Shown here piece after piece: positions 33,696-45,130 of a stretch of 64,000 bases of DNA (positions are counted from its first letter, which is position 1; every line of letters starts with the position of its first letter). The notes beneath the pieces were generated by a model. That model saw nothing but the letters and a program-made list of their open reading frames with translations, made no database searches and was not told the origin of the DNA. The position numbers were made by a program, and so were the translations under genes. Source of the DNA: Antedon bifida (taxonomy: Eukaryota; Echinodermata; Crinoidea; Comatulida; Antedonidae); contig OY727095.1 in NCBI GenBank assembly GCA_963402885.1, forward strand, positions 20,093,001 to 20,157,000, written 5' to 3'.

Positions 33696-35590
33696 TTAAA
33701 ATAAGTAAGAATATTCCGATTTTTATTTGTAGAATTCTTGTTTCAAGCAATATTTTTCTTAAAATAAGTAAGAATATTCCGATTTGTATTTTTTAGAATT
33801 CTTGTTTCAAGCAATATTTTTCTTAAAATAAGTAAGAATATTCCGATTTGTATTTTTTAGAATTCTTGTTTTAAGAAATATTTTTCTTAAAATAAGTAAG
33901 AATATTCTCATTTGTATTTTTTGAATTCTTGTTTCAACCAAGATATTTCTTAAAATAAGTAAGAATATTCCGATTTTTATTTTTTGAATTCTTGTTTCAA
34001 GCAAGATATTTCTTAAAATAAGTAAGAATATTCCGATTTTTATTTGTAGAATTCTTGTTTCAAGCTATATTTTTCTTAAAATAAGTAAGAATAGTCCGAT
34101 TTGTATTTTTTAGAATTCTTGTTTTAAGCAAGATATTTCTTAAAATAAGTAAGGATATTCCGATTTTTATTTGTTGAATTCTTGTTTCAAGCAAGATATT
34201 TCTTAAAATAAGTAAGAATATTCCGATTTTTATTTGTAGAATTCTTGTTTCAAGCAATATTTTTCTTAAAATAAGTAAGAATATTCCGATTTGTATTTTT
34301 TAGAATTCTTGTTTTAAGCAATATTTTTCTTAAAATAAGTAAGAATATTCCGATTTGTATTTTTTGAATTCTTGTTTCAAGCAATATATTTCTTAAAATA
34401 AGTAAGAATATTCCGATTTTTATTTTCAGAATTCTTGTTTCAAGCAAGATATTTCTTAAAATAAGTAAGAATATTCCGATTTTTATTTGTAGAATTCTTG
34501 TTTCAAGCAATATTTTTCTTAAAATAAGTAAGAATATTCCGATTTGTATTTTTTAGAATTCTTGTTTTAAGCAATATTTTTCTTAAAATAAGTAAGAATA
34601 TTCCGATTTTTATTTGTAGAATTCTTGTTTCAAGCAATATTTTTCTTAAAATAAGTAAGAATATTCCGATTTGTATTTTTTAGAATTCTTGTTTCAAGCA
34701 ATATTTTTCTTAAAATAAGTAAGAATATTCCGATTTGTATTTTTTAGAATTCTTGTTTTAAGAAATATTTTTCTTAAAATAAGTAAGAATATTCTGATTT
34801 GTATTTTTTGAATTCTTGTTTCAACCAAGATATTTCTTAAAATAAGTAAGAATATTCCGATTTTTATTTTTTGAATTCTTGTTTCAAGCAAGATATTTCT
34901 TAAAATAAGTAAGAATATTCCGATTTTTATTTGTAGAATTCTTGTTTCAAGCTATATTTTTCTTAAAATAAGTAAGAATAGTCCGATTTGTATTTTTTAG
35001 AATTCTTGTTTTAAGCAAGATATTTCTTAAAATAAGTAAGGATATTCCGATTTTTATTTGTTGAATTCTTGTTTCAAGCAAGATATTTCTTAAAATAAGT
35101 AAGAATATTCCGATTTTTATTTGTAGAATTCTTGTTTCAAGCAATATTTTTCTTAAAATAAGTAAGAATATTCCGATTTGTATTTTTTAGAATTCTTGTT
35201 TTAAGCAATATTTTTCTTAAAATAAGTAAGAATATTCCGATTTGTATTTTTTGAATTCTTGTTTCAAGCAATATATTTCTTAAAATAAGTAAGAATATTC
35301 CGATTTTTATTTTCAGAATTCTTGTTTCAAGCAAGATATTTCTTAAAATAAGTAAGAATATTCCGATTTTTATTTGTAGAATTCTTGTTTCAAGCAATAT
35401 TTTTCTTAAAATAAGTAAGAATATTCCGATTTGTATTTTTTAGAATTCTTGTTTTAAGCAATATTTTTCTTAAAATAAGTAAGTATATTCCGATTTGTAT
35501 TTTTTGAATTCTTGTTTCAAGCAATATATTTCTTAAAATAAGTAAGAATATTCCGATTTTTATTTGTAGAATTCTTGTTTCAAGCAATAT
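33696..35590 (+). repeat. 63-bp satellite array, right segment with higher-order repeat
   Basis: About 30 monomers. The block 33782-34668 recurs almost base for base at 34669-35555, a period of 887 bp or about 14 monomers. Rare variants such as TTCTTGTTTCAACCAAGAT and ATTCTTGTTTTAAGAAATA are shared at the same offset. Confidence 0.9.
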
Positions 35591-35650
35591 TTTTATTAAA
35601 TATTGCTTGAAACAAGAATTCTATAAAATAAAAATTTGTAAATTCTTACT
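35566..35650. repeat. Inverted junction ending the satellite array
   Basis: GAATTCTTGTTTCAAGCAAT is followed within about 15 bases by its complement ATTGCTTGAAACAAGAATTC. The array turns round here, then decays into AT-rich sequence by about 35700. Confidence 0.85.
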
Positions 35651-36476
35651 CATATTAAGAAAATATTGCTTAAATAGATTAAATAAAAATCATTAAAAAT
35701 TAATTTTAAGAATAATACCAATAATTGTTATTAAAAACTCATTTTAAGTAATATTTTCGATAAACAAATAAATTTAAGAATTTATACAAAATAATATTAA
35801 CAATACCGTTATTTTCATTAACAACTACAATTTACCTAAAAAATGACAATAATTAATAACAATAATATGTACAACTTCACATACTGTAAACTTGTTTTAA
35901 TTAACAATAAAATGCCAGAATGACAGAAAAACGTATAAAGTAAACGCTATTATACAGTATGCTTTATAAAAAAATATTTCTTATGCATATAGAAATTAAA
36001 TACACTATATTGTGAAGTAAAACTAAGTATTTATATTTCGAAAACGATAAAAAGAGGCCATAGATATAATCTATTGTACTTTACATGGGTTAAAGGTTGT
36101 ATTCAAGCATTCATGACTGCATAAAAGGTTTTTTTCCCGGATTGTGGGTTAAGAATTTGCACGTATAAGTAAATTCATAAGCAGATACTAAAATTATGAA
36201 AATAAAAGTAATATTTTATATAGTAAATATTAAAGTAAAATGTATTAATCTGAAATTCTGAAAGTTTTAAATGAAATAAAACTACACCCTTCTGTTTTTA
36301 CTAAACTAATTCATTATCAATTAATTATTGATTTAACATTAAGTAACATACATTAAGCGGATACTAAAATTATGAAAATAAAAGTAATATATAGTAAATA
36401 TTGAAGTAAAATGTATTATTCTGAAATGCTGAAAGTTTTAAATGAAATAAAACTACACCCTTCTGTTTTTACTAAA
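35651..36476. repeat. Gene-free, with a direct repeat of about 130 bp
   Basis: The segment starting near 36179 (GCAGATACTAAAATTATGAA) is repeated near 36355 (GCGGATACTAAAATTATGAA). Both run through CTACACCCTTCTGTTTTTAC. The second copy overlaps the stop codon of the SAMD3-like gene. Confidence 0.75.
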
Positions 36477-37146
36477 CTAATTGCTGGATTTGAACTTGTT
36501 GTAATCTACCAATGATAGTTCAACTGCCTTTGCTAAGTGAACAGGTGTTGATGTATCACCTAGCACTAGCTGTTGGAGTATTGTGAGGCCTACTTCTTGA
36601 GCTTTTGGATAGTCAATATCCAACAAGTAAAATGTGGCGAGGAAAGTGACTAGAGCTTCATCTAATTTTGTTATTTCCATTGTAGTAACGATTGCTCTCC
36701 CAACTACAATATACGACATTTCTTTGGTTAAAAGAAGTACAGGAACATTGCCGGATCGGCGTGAGGCCCAGGTCTCTGGATCTTCATGGTCCTAAACAAT
36801 AAAAGAGATAAATATAGTTTATTTATATTAGTCTATTATTGAAGTATTTTGTTACATCATTTAATAATTGGGTATGGTGTTTAGAGTCCTATATCTGGGG
36901 CGGTGACCTCAAAATTCTGACAGGCTGCACAATATCAGAGCAGTGATAAGAAGAATTTTACATTATAAGACATCAGGGTGTGTGGATTTATATTTTTTAA
37001 TCACAAAACTTTATCTATTATTCTTATTAGTACTGTAGTTAAGTTAATAGGGTCTAAATATATTTTTAATATGACTTTACTTTAAAAAGGAGGACAAATG
37101 TGAAACGGGTGCTTCATCCTGATTGATGCTTTTATTCCGGATCAAT

Positions 37147-37232
37147 ATGTTTACAATAATAATCATACAATTAAACGATTGGAATGTAAATTTTCGTTTA
37201 ATTGTATGATTTTAATTATTGTAAACATATAG
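37147..37232. repeat. Hairpin in an intron
   Basis: ATGTTTACAATAATAATCAT..TTAAACG pairs with CGTTTAATTGTATGATTTTA..TAAACAT over about 34 bp around a 16-base loop. Likely a small foldback MITE. A miRNA precursor is less likely, given the AT content. Confidence 0.75.
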
Positions 37233-37479
37233 GATACTTTAAATGTTAAGCTATGATAAATTTGACATTCAATGTTCAAAAAACACTAAAGAGACAATTA
37301 AATAATATTTTTTGTATGTACAAAAATAATAAATGTTATTTAAAATTTTAAAAACACTAAATACCTTCAAGTTGTCGACAAGGTCGGCACTCTTTTTAGT
37401 TGATTTTTTTCCAACAAATATCGTTGACAGATTTGTCAGAATATGGGTTATCTTTGAACCTAAACAAAAATAACAAATT

Positions 37480-38360
37480 GAGAACATAAATGAGTGTAAT
37501 AATGTATGAACATAAATTTAGTAAAGCTCAAGTCTGTAATGTAGTCTACAGTATTAGGTAGTGTAATATAGTGTTATGAGGTTTCTGACTTGTAAGGAAG
37601 ACTCTACTCGCTTGACTGTCGTAACACATATATTGTTTATTCAGTATAATACTTGATACAATAATACAACTATAAGTATAAGGATAAGGATAAGGAACGG
37701 AGGATCAGTGATGCTGTCGGTGAGATGTGAGTGTAGGTCTGCTTCTGGAGAAGTGGCTGTGAGGTGTGTCTGGGCTCTTCTGAAACTTGGGGGTATATTG
37801 GCTTCGGTTCATTTGCATATGTCACTACGTAATCTCAGAAGCTAATGATTGGTCCTAAGTTGGTGCAGGGGTGTTTAAGTGGGAGTGATTGATCTTATCT
37901 GGGGAGGTTACAATGATGAATTGGCCCTGTCGAATCTTTGCTTAAAACTGTCAATATCTAATTGTTTTACGATGGGAACAGTTAGAGAGGTCAAATAAAC
38001 TGTTTACTTTTGGGATTTAATTGAGCTAAATGGACTAAATGTACTTTTGAAACATCTGGACAAACTCTCCTCTGGTCTTCTGGGTCAAGTTTGTGAACTT
38101 ATTTGAATTCTGATACAAAGGTTGATTTCTAAATTATAAATGAATATCATTATATTACAGTAGCCAAGGCTACAGGGTGGGAGGTCCAGGAGAGCATTAT
38201 TCTGCCAAAAATAAAAGTAATTTCTAATTCAATTTTAGGTGTCAATAGGAGGAGTCAAACCTAGAATTAAGAAACATTTGCTTTGCAAATTGTTGACAAT
38301 ACATACACAGGTCAAACTGTACAAAATACTTATGAATAAATTAAGGTGTGTAAAAACATA
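37480..38360. other. Intron, no element recognised
   Basis: Holds a more GC-balanced block (37575-38175) with AAGGATAAGGATAAGG near 37680. It might be a solo LTR or an old repeat, but neither terminal motifs nor a duplication could be shown. Confidence 0.3.
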
Positions 38361-39232
38361 TAAACTTACCAGATAGAGGACTGGTATTTTTTTTGGACAT
38401 ACCAAAATATACAATTACTGTCTTTTTCTTTAGACAGACTTGCCAAGCGTTTTTTTAAAAAGCTTTCCCTCGCCTTTCCTTCTCCTATGCCTAAAATCCG
38501 TCTAAATTCTTCAATTATCTAAAAAATAAAACAATAAATTGAACATAACAATTTTCGTATGGAGTATAATGTTTTTGAATCCCTCATAGATATTTCATGG
38601 TTACATTGCAAAATAATTGTTAAATTTTATTATTTTTTTATTTTAAAAAATACCTCCACATGGTCCTTGAAGCAAGGATACTTCGTTAGCAATTGAGAAC
38701 ACCGGCTCTCTGCTGATGTCTCCGTAAGCCATGCACGCCTGGCTACGAATTCTTTATTTAGGTAGGAATTTATAATTGCCACTGAGGGTTTGCTCTTGCC
38801 ACATTCTTTGAATAATGCATTATAATGCCTTTCCATCATGCTTTTGTTGTCTGATTCTTCTTTAAAAAATAATAAAAATTGTTATCCATACGTGACAAAG
38901 CCAAAAGCAGGGATGTAAAAACTTTTTAATAACTGAAATATTTGTTTAGGACCCACATTTTAGAAACAACAATGTCAATACATGATCATCTCATTTTCAT
39001 CTCTCTTGTAAATTCAACTTTTAAACTTGAAATGGAATTTAATATTTATACATTATATTTGAAAACAATTTAGAAATAATGTTTATATTTGAATGTAAAT
39101 TTGATGCAATTCAGTTTTTTTTTTAAAAGCAAGAGACAAATAATTAATTAAAAAAAAATTCATTCAAATGATCTAGCTACAATACATTACCAAATAAAAC
39201 TAGAACTTAATTCGTCACTTTGACGAATTATA

Positions 39233-39421
39233 GGTGATCATTTTAAAAATTATAATGTAATTGTAATGACATTTAATTTTCAAAAACAATGGACGTACGT
39301 TAAAATACAAAATGTTGATGTATGCCATCCTACGACCTGATGCATACGATTATAGTGCTAAGTTGTACCTCTATATATATATCTCTATATACAGTGTAGC
39401 ATTTTATTCTAAATGATCACC
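39233..39421. mobile_element. Short MITE with TA duplication
   Basis: GGTGATCATTT at 39233 and AAATGATCACC ending at 39421 are inverted, each flanked by TA, as for Tc1/mariner-type MITEs. Just outside, AATTCGTCACTTTGACGAATT (39209-39229) is a short hairpin resembling the start of R3 units at 21955 and 23098. The true left boundary may therefore be further out. Confidence 0.55.
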
Positions 39422-39997
39422 TAATAAGCTCATTCAACCCCTGTGACAGTAGTAGCCAATTTTTGAATACTGTATTTCTTACCATCAATAATCAGTCAAT
39501 CGTCTGTATCTGTTTCTATCTTTGTCTGTGTTTGTGCACCAGATTCTAACTTCTCTGCTCCTCCGCTGAAACCATCATCAGTTTTGCTTGACTTTTTGTT
39601 TGTTTTTTTTAACCCCAAGGTTTAACGTTATACATTCTTTTTTTCAATTGCTTATATATCAGGCCCTAAAATAATAGAAAAAAAGCCTTGTTACAATTCG
39701 CTAATGTAGAAAACGCCTGCTATTGTCGTAATAACCGTTAATGTAGTAATAGATATACCTCTAGCTTAATGTAGAAACAGTAAATTTAGAAAATGTATAC
39801 AGTATTTTACAAACCTATGTCTAAACATGTGCAAATGCATCTTTTTACTTAGCTATCAGTATTAGTGGATATAGCTAAGTTGAGCTAATCTAAGTTGATA
39901 ACTAAGTAAAGTAACTTTAACAATCTTGATGACATTACATTTTTGCAAAATATATTAACATTTTATATTGTATTTATAATAAGTTTGGCTAGCCTCA

Positions 39998-41566
39998 GGG
40001 TCTGTTTCTGCTGCATAACGCAATTTAACAGGTTATTTTAAAATAGATTAAAAATAGATAACAATAACAAGACCGCGTTTCTGCTCAATTTGTGCTCCGA
40101 AATAACCGGTTAAATCTATGGGTGGTCGTCGAGCAAAACGTCATCATTACCCAAAATGCAATACACTCAGACGGAAGTAGTAAGTTGGCTGTTTGTTTAC
40201 ATCGACGTCAGTACACACGTGTGTGATATCGCCGAACATCTCAAACATGTTAACATAATAAAATGATGTCTCCAGGTCTACAAGTTTTGTTTTTTTGTAA
40301 AGCCTACTTACCATCGCTAATAAAATTAATTCTCATGCCGCCTTCAATAACATGGGGAGGGTCGTGCAGCGCCCGATCGCCTATGATAATTATTATCTAG
40401 CCTAATTCCTCAAAAAGGCGATGTCATACGGCCCTTCCCATGTGAACGACTGTTGTCTTTTGCGAGCGCGGTCCTACTAAACACCAAACGGAAACAAAAA
40501 CGAGACTCAGAATGTTGCAATACCTACCAAACGAGAGTATATAATTGTTAATTAATTATGAAAACCCAACTTTTATAGCAAAAATCGTCCGAATTTATGT
40601 TAAAAACGATGAGTTTAGCCGCAAAAACTTAAATCAAACGAGAGTATCCAAGTCATAGAATATCGCACGCACATAGTGCCTTTAATAGAATAATGAGTGT
40701 TAAGAACATTATTTCGTATATTTATGTACTAACATAAATAATAACACATTTCTATGCTTAATAAAATCATATTTAATATATTATCAAAGGCTCTGTCTGA
40801 TAACCTTTGTTTTCGGTCGATGTGATGTTTTTCTAAAAAATGATATTATGTAAAACGATCAAAGTAAGATTGTTCATTGTTCTCCTATTAAAGGCACTAA
40901 GGGCGTGCCATAAATACGCTCGTTTGGTTTCAGTTTTTGTTGCTAAATTCATCGTTTTTAACATAAATTCGGACGATTTTTGCTATAAAATTTGGTTTTT
41001 CATAATTAATTTACCATTATCTATTCTCGTTTGGTAGGTATTTGCAACATTCTGAGTCCCTTTTGTTTCCGTTTTGGTGTTTATAGGACCATACCCTTCG
41101 CGAGCGTGTATTAACGCCTCAAATTGTTTAGCTTGGGTTGTCCGGAACTCCACCCCGAATTCCTCTTTTACTTTCGCAAAAATGCTTTTATATATCTGTG
41201 AATCTTTTCTATTGCCTGCCATCCTTCCCCGTACTTTCTCTTCCCACCCACAACTAAATAACATATCTTGTGATTTCATTCATCCACATACATGTTCACT
41301 TCTTTGTTCAACTGTCAAAACCACGAGGAAAACATGGTACGCGACGGTATCTGACCCGAGGTCACAACTGTCAATCAAATAACCGTTATTTCGTGTTGCA
41401 GCTAAGAATTGCTCAGCGATAACCGGTTAAACGGCGTTCTAACACCGATTTGAATTGGTGTTTTTAACCGGTGATTTTGCGCTGCCTTTTAACCGGTTAC
41501 CACAAATTTGTCCTGTTTCTGCTGCCAAGAAAATGGAGTTATTTTTTAAGCAGCAGAAACAGGCCC
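39998..41566 (-). mobile_element. PIF/Harbinger-like element with internal foldback
   Basis: The ends GGGTCTGTTTCTGCTGC (39998) and GGGCCTGTTTCTGCTGC (complement, ending 41566) are inverted, and TCA occurs directly outside both (39995-39997 and 41567-41569). A 3-bp TSD and GGG-type ends fit PIF/Harbinger. Inside, about 200-bp arms (about 40455-40690 and 40885-41105) are inverted copies of each other, both containing TTTAACATAAATTCGGACGA or its complement. It lies in an intron of the SAMD3-like gene. Confidence 0.75.
40983..41279 (-). CDS. Myb/SANT-like DNA-binding protein fragment of Harbinger
   Basis: 98 codons, starting MKSQDMLFSCGWEEKVRGRM and continuing NRKDSQIYKSIFAKVKEEFG. The spacing of W, basic residues and hydrophobics suggests the Myb/SANT-like accessory protein that PIF/Harbinger elements carry beside the transposase. 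The last third lies in the foldback arm and may not be native. No DDE transposase is present, so the element is non-autonomous. Confidence 0.45.
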   Translation of the reverse strand: MKSQDMLFSCGWEEKVRGRMAGNRKDSQIYKSIFAKVKEEFGVEFRTTQAKQFEALIHAREGYGPINTKTETKGTQNVANTYQTRIDNGKLIMKNQIL

Positions 41567-42096
41567 TCAATAACTTTTCTTAACCAACCAATCACATGTG
41601 GATATAAAGCAAGACTAACCTTGATGAATGTATATACTGTCTGTCAAATATTTAAAATATTTAACAATGGGTTCTGGCTTGAAATTCACACTGACAAACC
41701 ATAGTAATTTGATATTTGATTAGTAGATTTTTCAGGATTTTAAATATTCATATTCATTCAAAAAAAAAATTAACTTTTTAGTTTACAAACTAATAACTGA
41801 TACTGAGTGACCGTAATCTAATAATTATTAATTCATTTTTATAAATTTAGTGTTTATCCAGTTTACAGACAGACACATCAAAGCATTTAACTTGATTGAT
41901 TTATCAATTCTACAACATGATAAATGCTTATTGATATTAGCGCCATAAAAAAAAGGTTTAAAATATATATACAGTAATTATAATAAACAGTGCAAAGTTA
42001 CAAAAACACAAATTAATGTTTCATTAGCAATGATAGATACACTTTTAAAGAAAAAAATATAATGTTGTTTGTTGCCACTTTTCTTATTTTTTTTTA

Positions 42097-42192
42097 CTTA
42101 ATTAAATGATTGTCTTGTTAATGTTATGGACAGACATAAAAAATGCGTTGTGTGTATTATATGTCAGACACACAATCATTTAATTGGGTTAA
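42097..42192. repeat. Short foldback
   Basis: TTAATTAAATGATTGT near 42099 pairs with ACAATCATTTAATTGGGTTAA near 42173. Intronic. Confidence 0.55.
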
Positions 42193-43934
42193 CAAAAATA
42201 ATTATTTATTTTTAGTAACTATTATTATTAATGTTGATGTTATTATTAAATGAGATATTTAAATGTGTCATTGTCAGGATCATGATATAACAACTAATTG
42301 TTTTGTTTTTCAAACACAATTTCAGTATATAATTTTGCAATTTTCATTTTTATTCCTACTTCCGAAATCCGAGTGTTTATTTATTTACTTATTTCAATTT
42401 AAAGTTCTTGTGAAATGTTCATCCAGAACGCTCTGATTTTAGAGAACTTAACTTTTTAATTTGGTATTAATTAGATAATTCCAGTAATTTACCAACAAAT
42501 GTTCTTACTTATCGTTGGGTTGCTCATTTTGGTAGATTTGTACATAACATAAATACAAAACTATTTCTAGCCTAGTTAATTTTAAATAATAATTCAAACA
42601 AATGTTAAGATCTAAATGGCTAAAGCAAAAAAATATTTAAATGAAACTTACATGTTTTGTTTCCTGATCCTTCAAAGAGGGATAAGTAATTACCACACTT
42701 TTGGCCAATTCCATGATTTCATCATTGGTTGGCAATCTATTCCACGGAGAATTGTGTGCAATGGAAATCATGTTATTGATAGTACCCCGTATTATCCTGT
42801 GGCGCAGCTCATTGGGAATTTGCCCAGAATTGGAAGCGTTTGATACATCCTTATCCTGATAAACTGTATATTCAGGTGATTTCACTTTAGACACCCATTC
42901 TCTTGTTCGAAATTCAGATGTAGATGGTCCAGGTAGTGATACTGAAAAATCACTTTTCCTTTCAGAATATTCAACACTTTTCTCCTCATGAAATTCCTAA
43001 GAAAAATAATTTACAAAAATTCAATTAAAAAACCTAGAGAATAATGCTACTGTAGGTACATGCAGTGACATGCCTCTGGATTTCTTGGTGTGCAAATGTT
43101 TTCTACAGCTGTGATTTTCTTTTAGTTTTACATAGAAAATTAATATCACATGTGTGATGAGCATTTCAAAATAACGTTTTTTCACCAGAAAAAAACTTAG
43201 TTCATTATTTTTTCCATAACATTAACAATAAACATTTTAGATTATTATAATACAATGCCTGTTATATAAATTATGTGTTACATAATTAAAATCCATTTTT
43301 GTCATTGATTGTCAAATTGCATTGTATTTGTAATGAATAGCAATTTTGGTCCAGTGTCTGGATGTATTTTAACGCATTATTTTTATGCAATGTATTTTAA
43401 AATAATTGCATACATATAATAAGATTGTTTTCTTAGTGTCATACACTATTGTGTACCTTCTTACCACTAAAATACCTATTCTTAAAACAATATATCGTAA
43501 CAACTTATAATTCATTGCATTGACCAATTCTTTTGATTTCTTTTCTTTTTTGAATTGCAAGTGATTTTCTGACTTTTTTATGTATAATTTACTGTTTGAA
43601 AATTTGAATTTAAATACACAATACGAATAGGCGAAATATATATAAAACATATTTTTGACAGTTCAGTACTGGATAAAACTTTCCAAATTTTGGACCTTAA
43701 AAAGATGCCTTTTATCCCTGGCGTTGGGATTAGTTCGCCTAATGCCTCCTAGCAGATGTCCTTCATGTCTTCGTTAGTCACACCACCATCTATGAAAAAA
43801 AACATTAAACATAAATATAGCGCCATGCTATTAGTAATAAAGTTAAATTAAATCAAATCTATTCTAGGCCTACGTAGGACCAACCCATTCATTTAATTTA
43901 CAATGCACGCCCACAATACAAGTTCTAAATTAAA

Positions 43935-44285
43935 TATAGTACTACTACTACTACTACTTCTACTAACGCCACGTATTGTACACCCACATACAGTAGCCCC
44001 GACAATTTTTTCCTCTGCCAAATGTTTGAACTAAAATAATAAAAAATGTAATGTTCTAGCAAGCCTATCTTATTCTTACACTCTGGGTGGATTAGAGACA
44101 GACATATAGGCCTATAGGCAAACCTATTGTGTTAATCAAAAATAATATGCTATACAGCGAGGCCTAGCCTGGGATACTAGTACTAGTAGTAGTAGTACTA
44201 AATAGTAGCAGTAAGCTATTATTATAACATAATACTAATAGGCCTATACCTACTACTACTACTACTCTACTACTACTATACTAGC
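43935..44285. repeat. (TAC)n / (TAG)n microsatellites
   Basis: Runs of TACTAC or TAGTAG at 43939-43965, 44178-44200 and 44249-44283, set among TAGGCCTA words, inside the first introns of the SAMD3-like gene. Confidence 0.8.
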
Positions 44286-44922
44286 CTAGGCCTACTATGT
44301 ACTATCAACATTTCTTTGTATTTTTATGAAGACGAATATTAGTTTCTTGTATCTTGTACTAGGCCTAGTCAGGCTTATTAGAGGCTAATTCCCTCCTCTA
44401 GCTAGGCTCATTAGCCTTTATATTAGGCTATTATTATAATACAATTAGGCCTACAAAAAATACACATTTTAATAATTATTAATAAATAGGCCTAGGCCTA
44501 TATATTATTATTATTACGCACCTGTTAAAATGTTGGCCACATCTTCATCTATCTCTCGGATTTTCGACAACACGTCCTTCGACATTATAATATTAGAACC
44601 ATAAATTGCGATGAAAAAATTGAACCTTTTGATTGAAACGAACTCTGGATTTTGAATGATTAGTTTAAAAAAAAAACCGTTGGCCTATAATCATGACCAC
44701 CGTGAGTGGGTCATCAACCGAGTGTTGTTTTAAAAGTTATTGCCAGCCTTGTACCCCAGAATGTATAAGGTCAGTACACGGCTCATTGTTAAAGCAAATC
44801 TATAAAACATCTGGACCAACAGTAAACAATGACACATGTTGCTGTTGCATGCAGTGTTGGGAAATTTTCTTATAAACAGAAAATCAAGTGGGCCTAGACA
44901 GTATACGGATGTCCTTGCATTT

Positions 44923-45130
44923 GTGTATTGTGATGTCATTTGCGCGATGAAGAACAGGAGCTAGGAAGCATAGAAAAGATATTTATCGTCGAAAAATGCG
45001 ACAAGTTGGTGCTAGTAAACCAAGGTAGGTATTGTGGTGTCATTTGCGCGATGAAGAACAGGAGCTAGGAAGCATAGAAAAGATATTTATCGCCGAGAAA
45101 ATGCGACAAGTTGGTGCCAGTAAACCAAGG
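44923..45130 (+). repeat. 104-bp tandem duplication
   Basis: TTTGCGCGATGAAGAACAGG and the bases around it occur twice, 104 bp apart, with a few substitutions. It sits directly before the X transposase frame, so the protein start is uncertain. Confidence 0.85.

Larger units (their letters stand above)
36477..44585 (-). pseudogene. SAMD3-like gene with nonsense codons
   Basis: Exons I can support: 44585-44522, 43789-about 43700, 42996-42652, 39591-39483, 38859-38654, 38518-38370, 37459-37365 and 36791-36477. Conserved pieces are a SAM-like N-terminus (MSKDVLSKIREIDEDVANIL, then TNEDMKDIC and LIPTPGIKG), LRHRIIRGTINNMI..YPSLKDQ, FVARRAWL..LLTKYPCFKD, and a C-terminal VPVLLLTKEMSYIVVGRA..FYLLDIDYPKAQ. 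This pattern is annotated as 'SAM domain-containing protein 3-like' in fishes and invertebrates; its function is unknown. Lesions: TAG in exon 2, TGA in the 39591-39483 exon (both explainable by C to T), and a phase mismatch into 37459. The third to fifth listed exons join in phase. The exon 2 end is uncertain. Confidence 0.65.

Noticed and set aside
27555-35587. Many minus-strand frames reading LETRIQKIKIGIFLLILRN
   Set aside because: Direct translation of the 63-bp satellite monomer, which appears wherever the array is and carries no independent coding signal.
19030-35590. CRISPR-like regular repeats
   Set aside because: Units are directly adjacent with no unique spacers, and the DNA is plainly eukaryotic.
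37147-37232. A miRNA precursor
   Set aside because: Nearly full-length pairing of very AT-rich arms is more typical of a foldback MITE, and no evidence of a mature strand is available.
37570-38180. A solo LTR
   Set aside because: The block differs in composition, but no TG..CA ends with a target duplication, nor a second LTR, could be shown.
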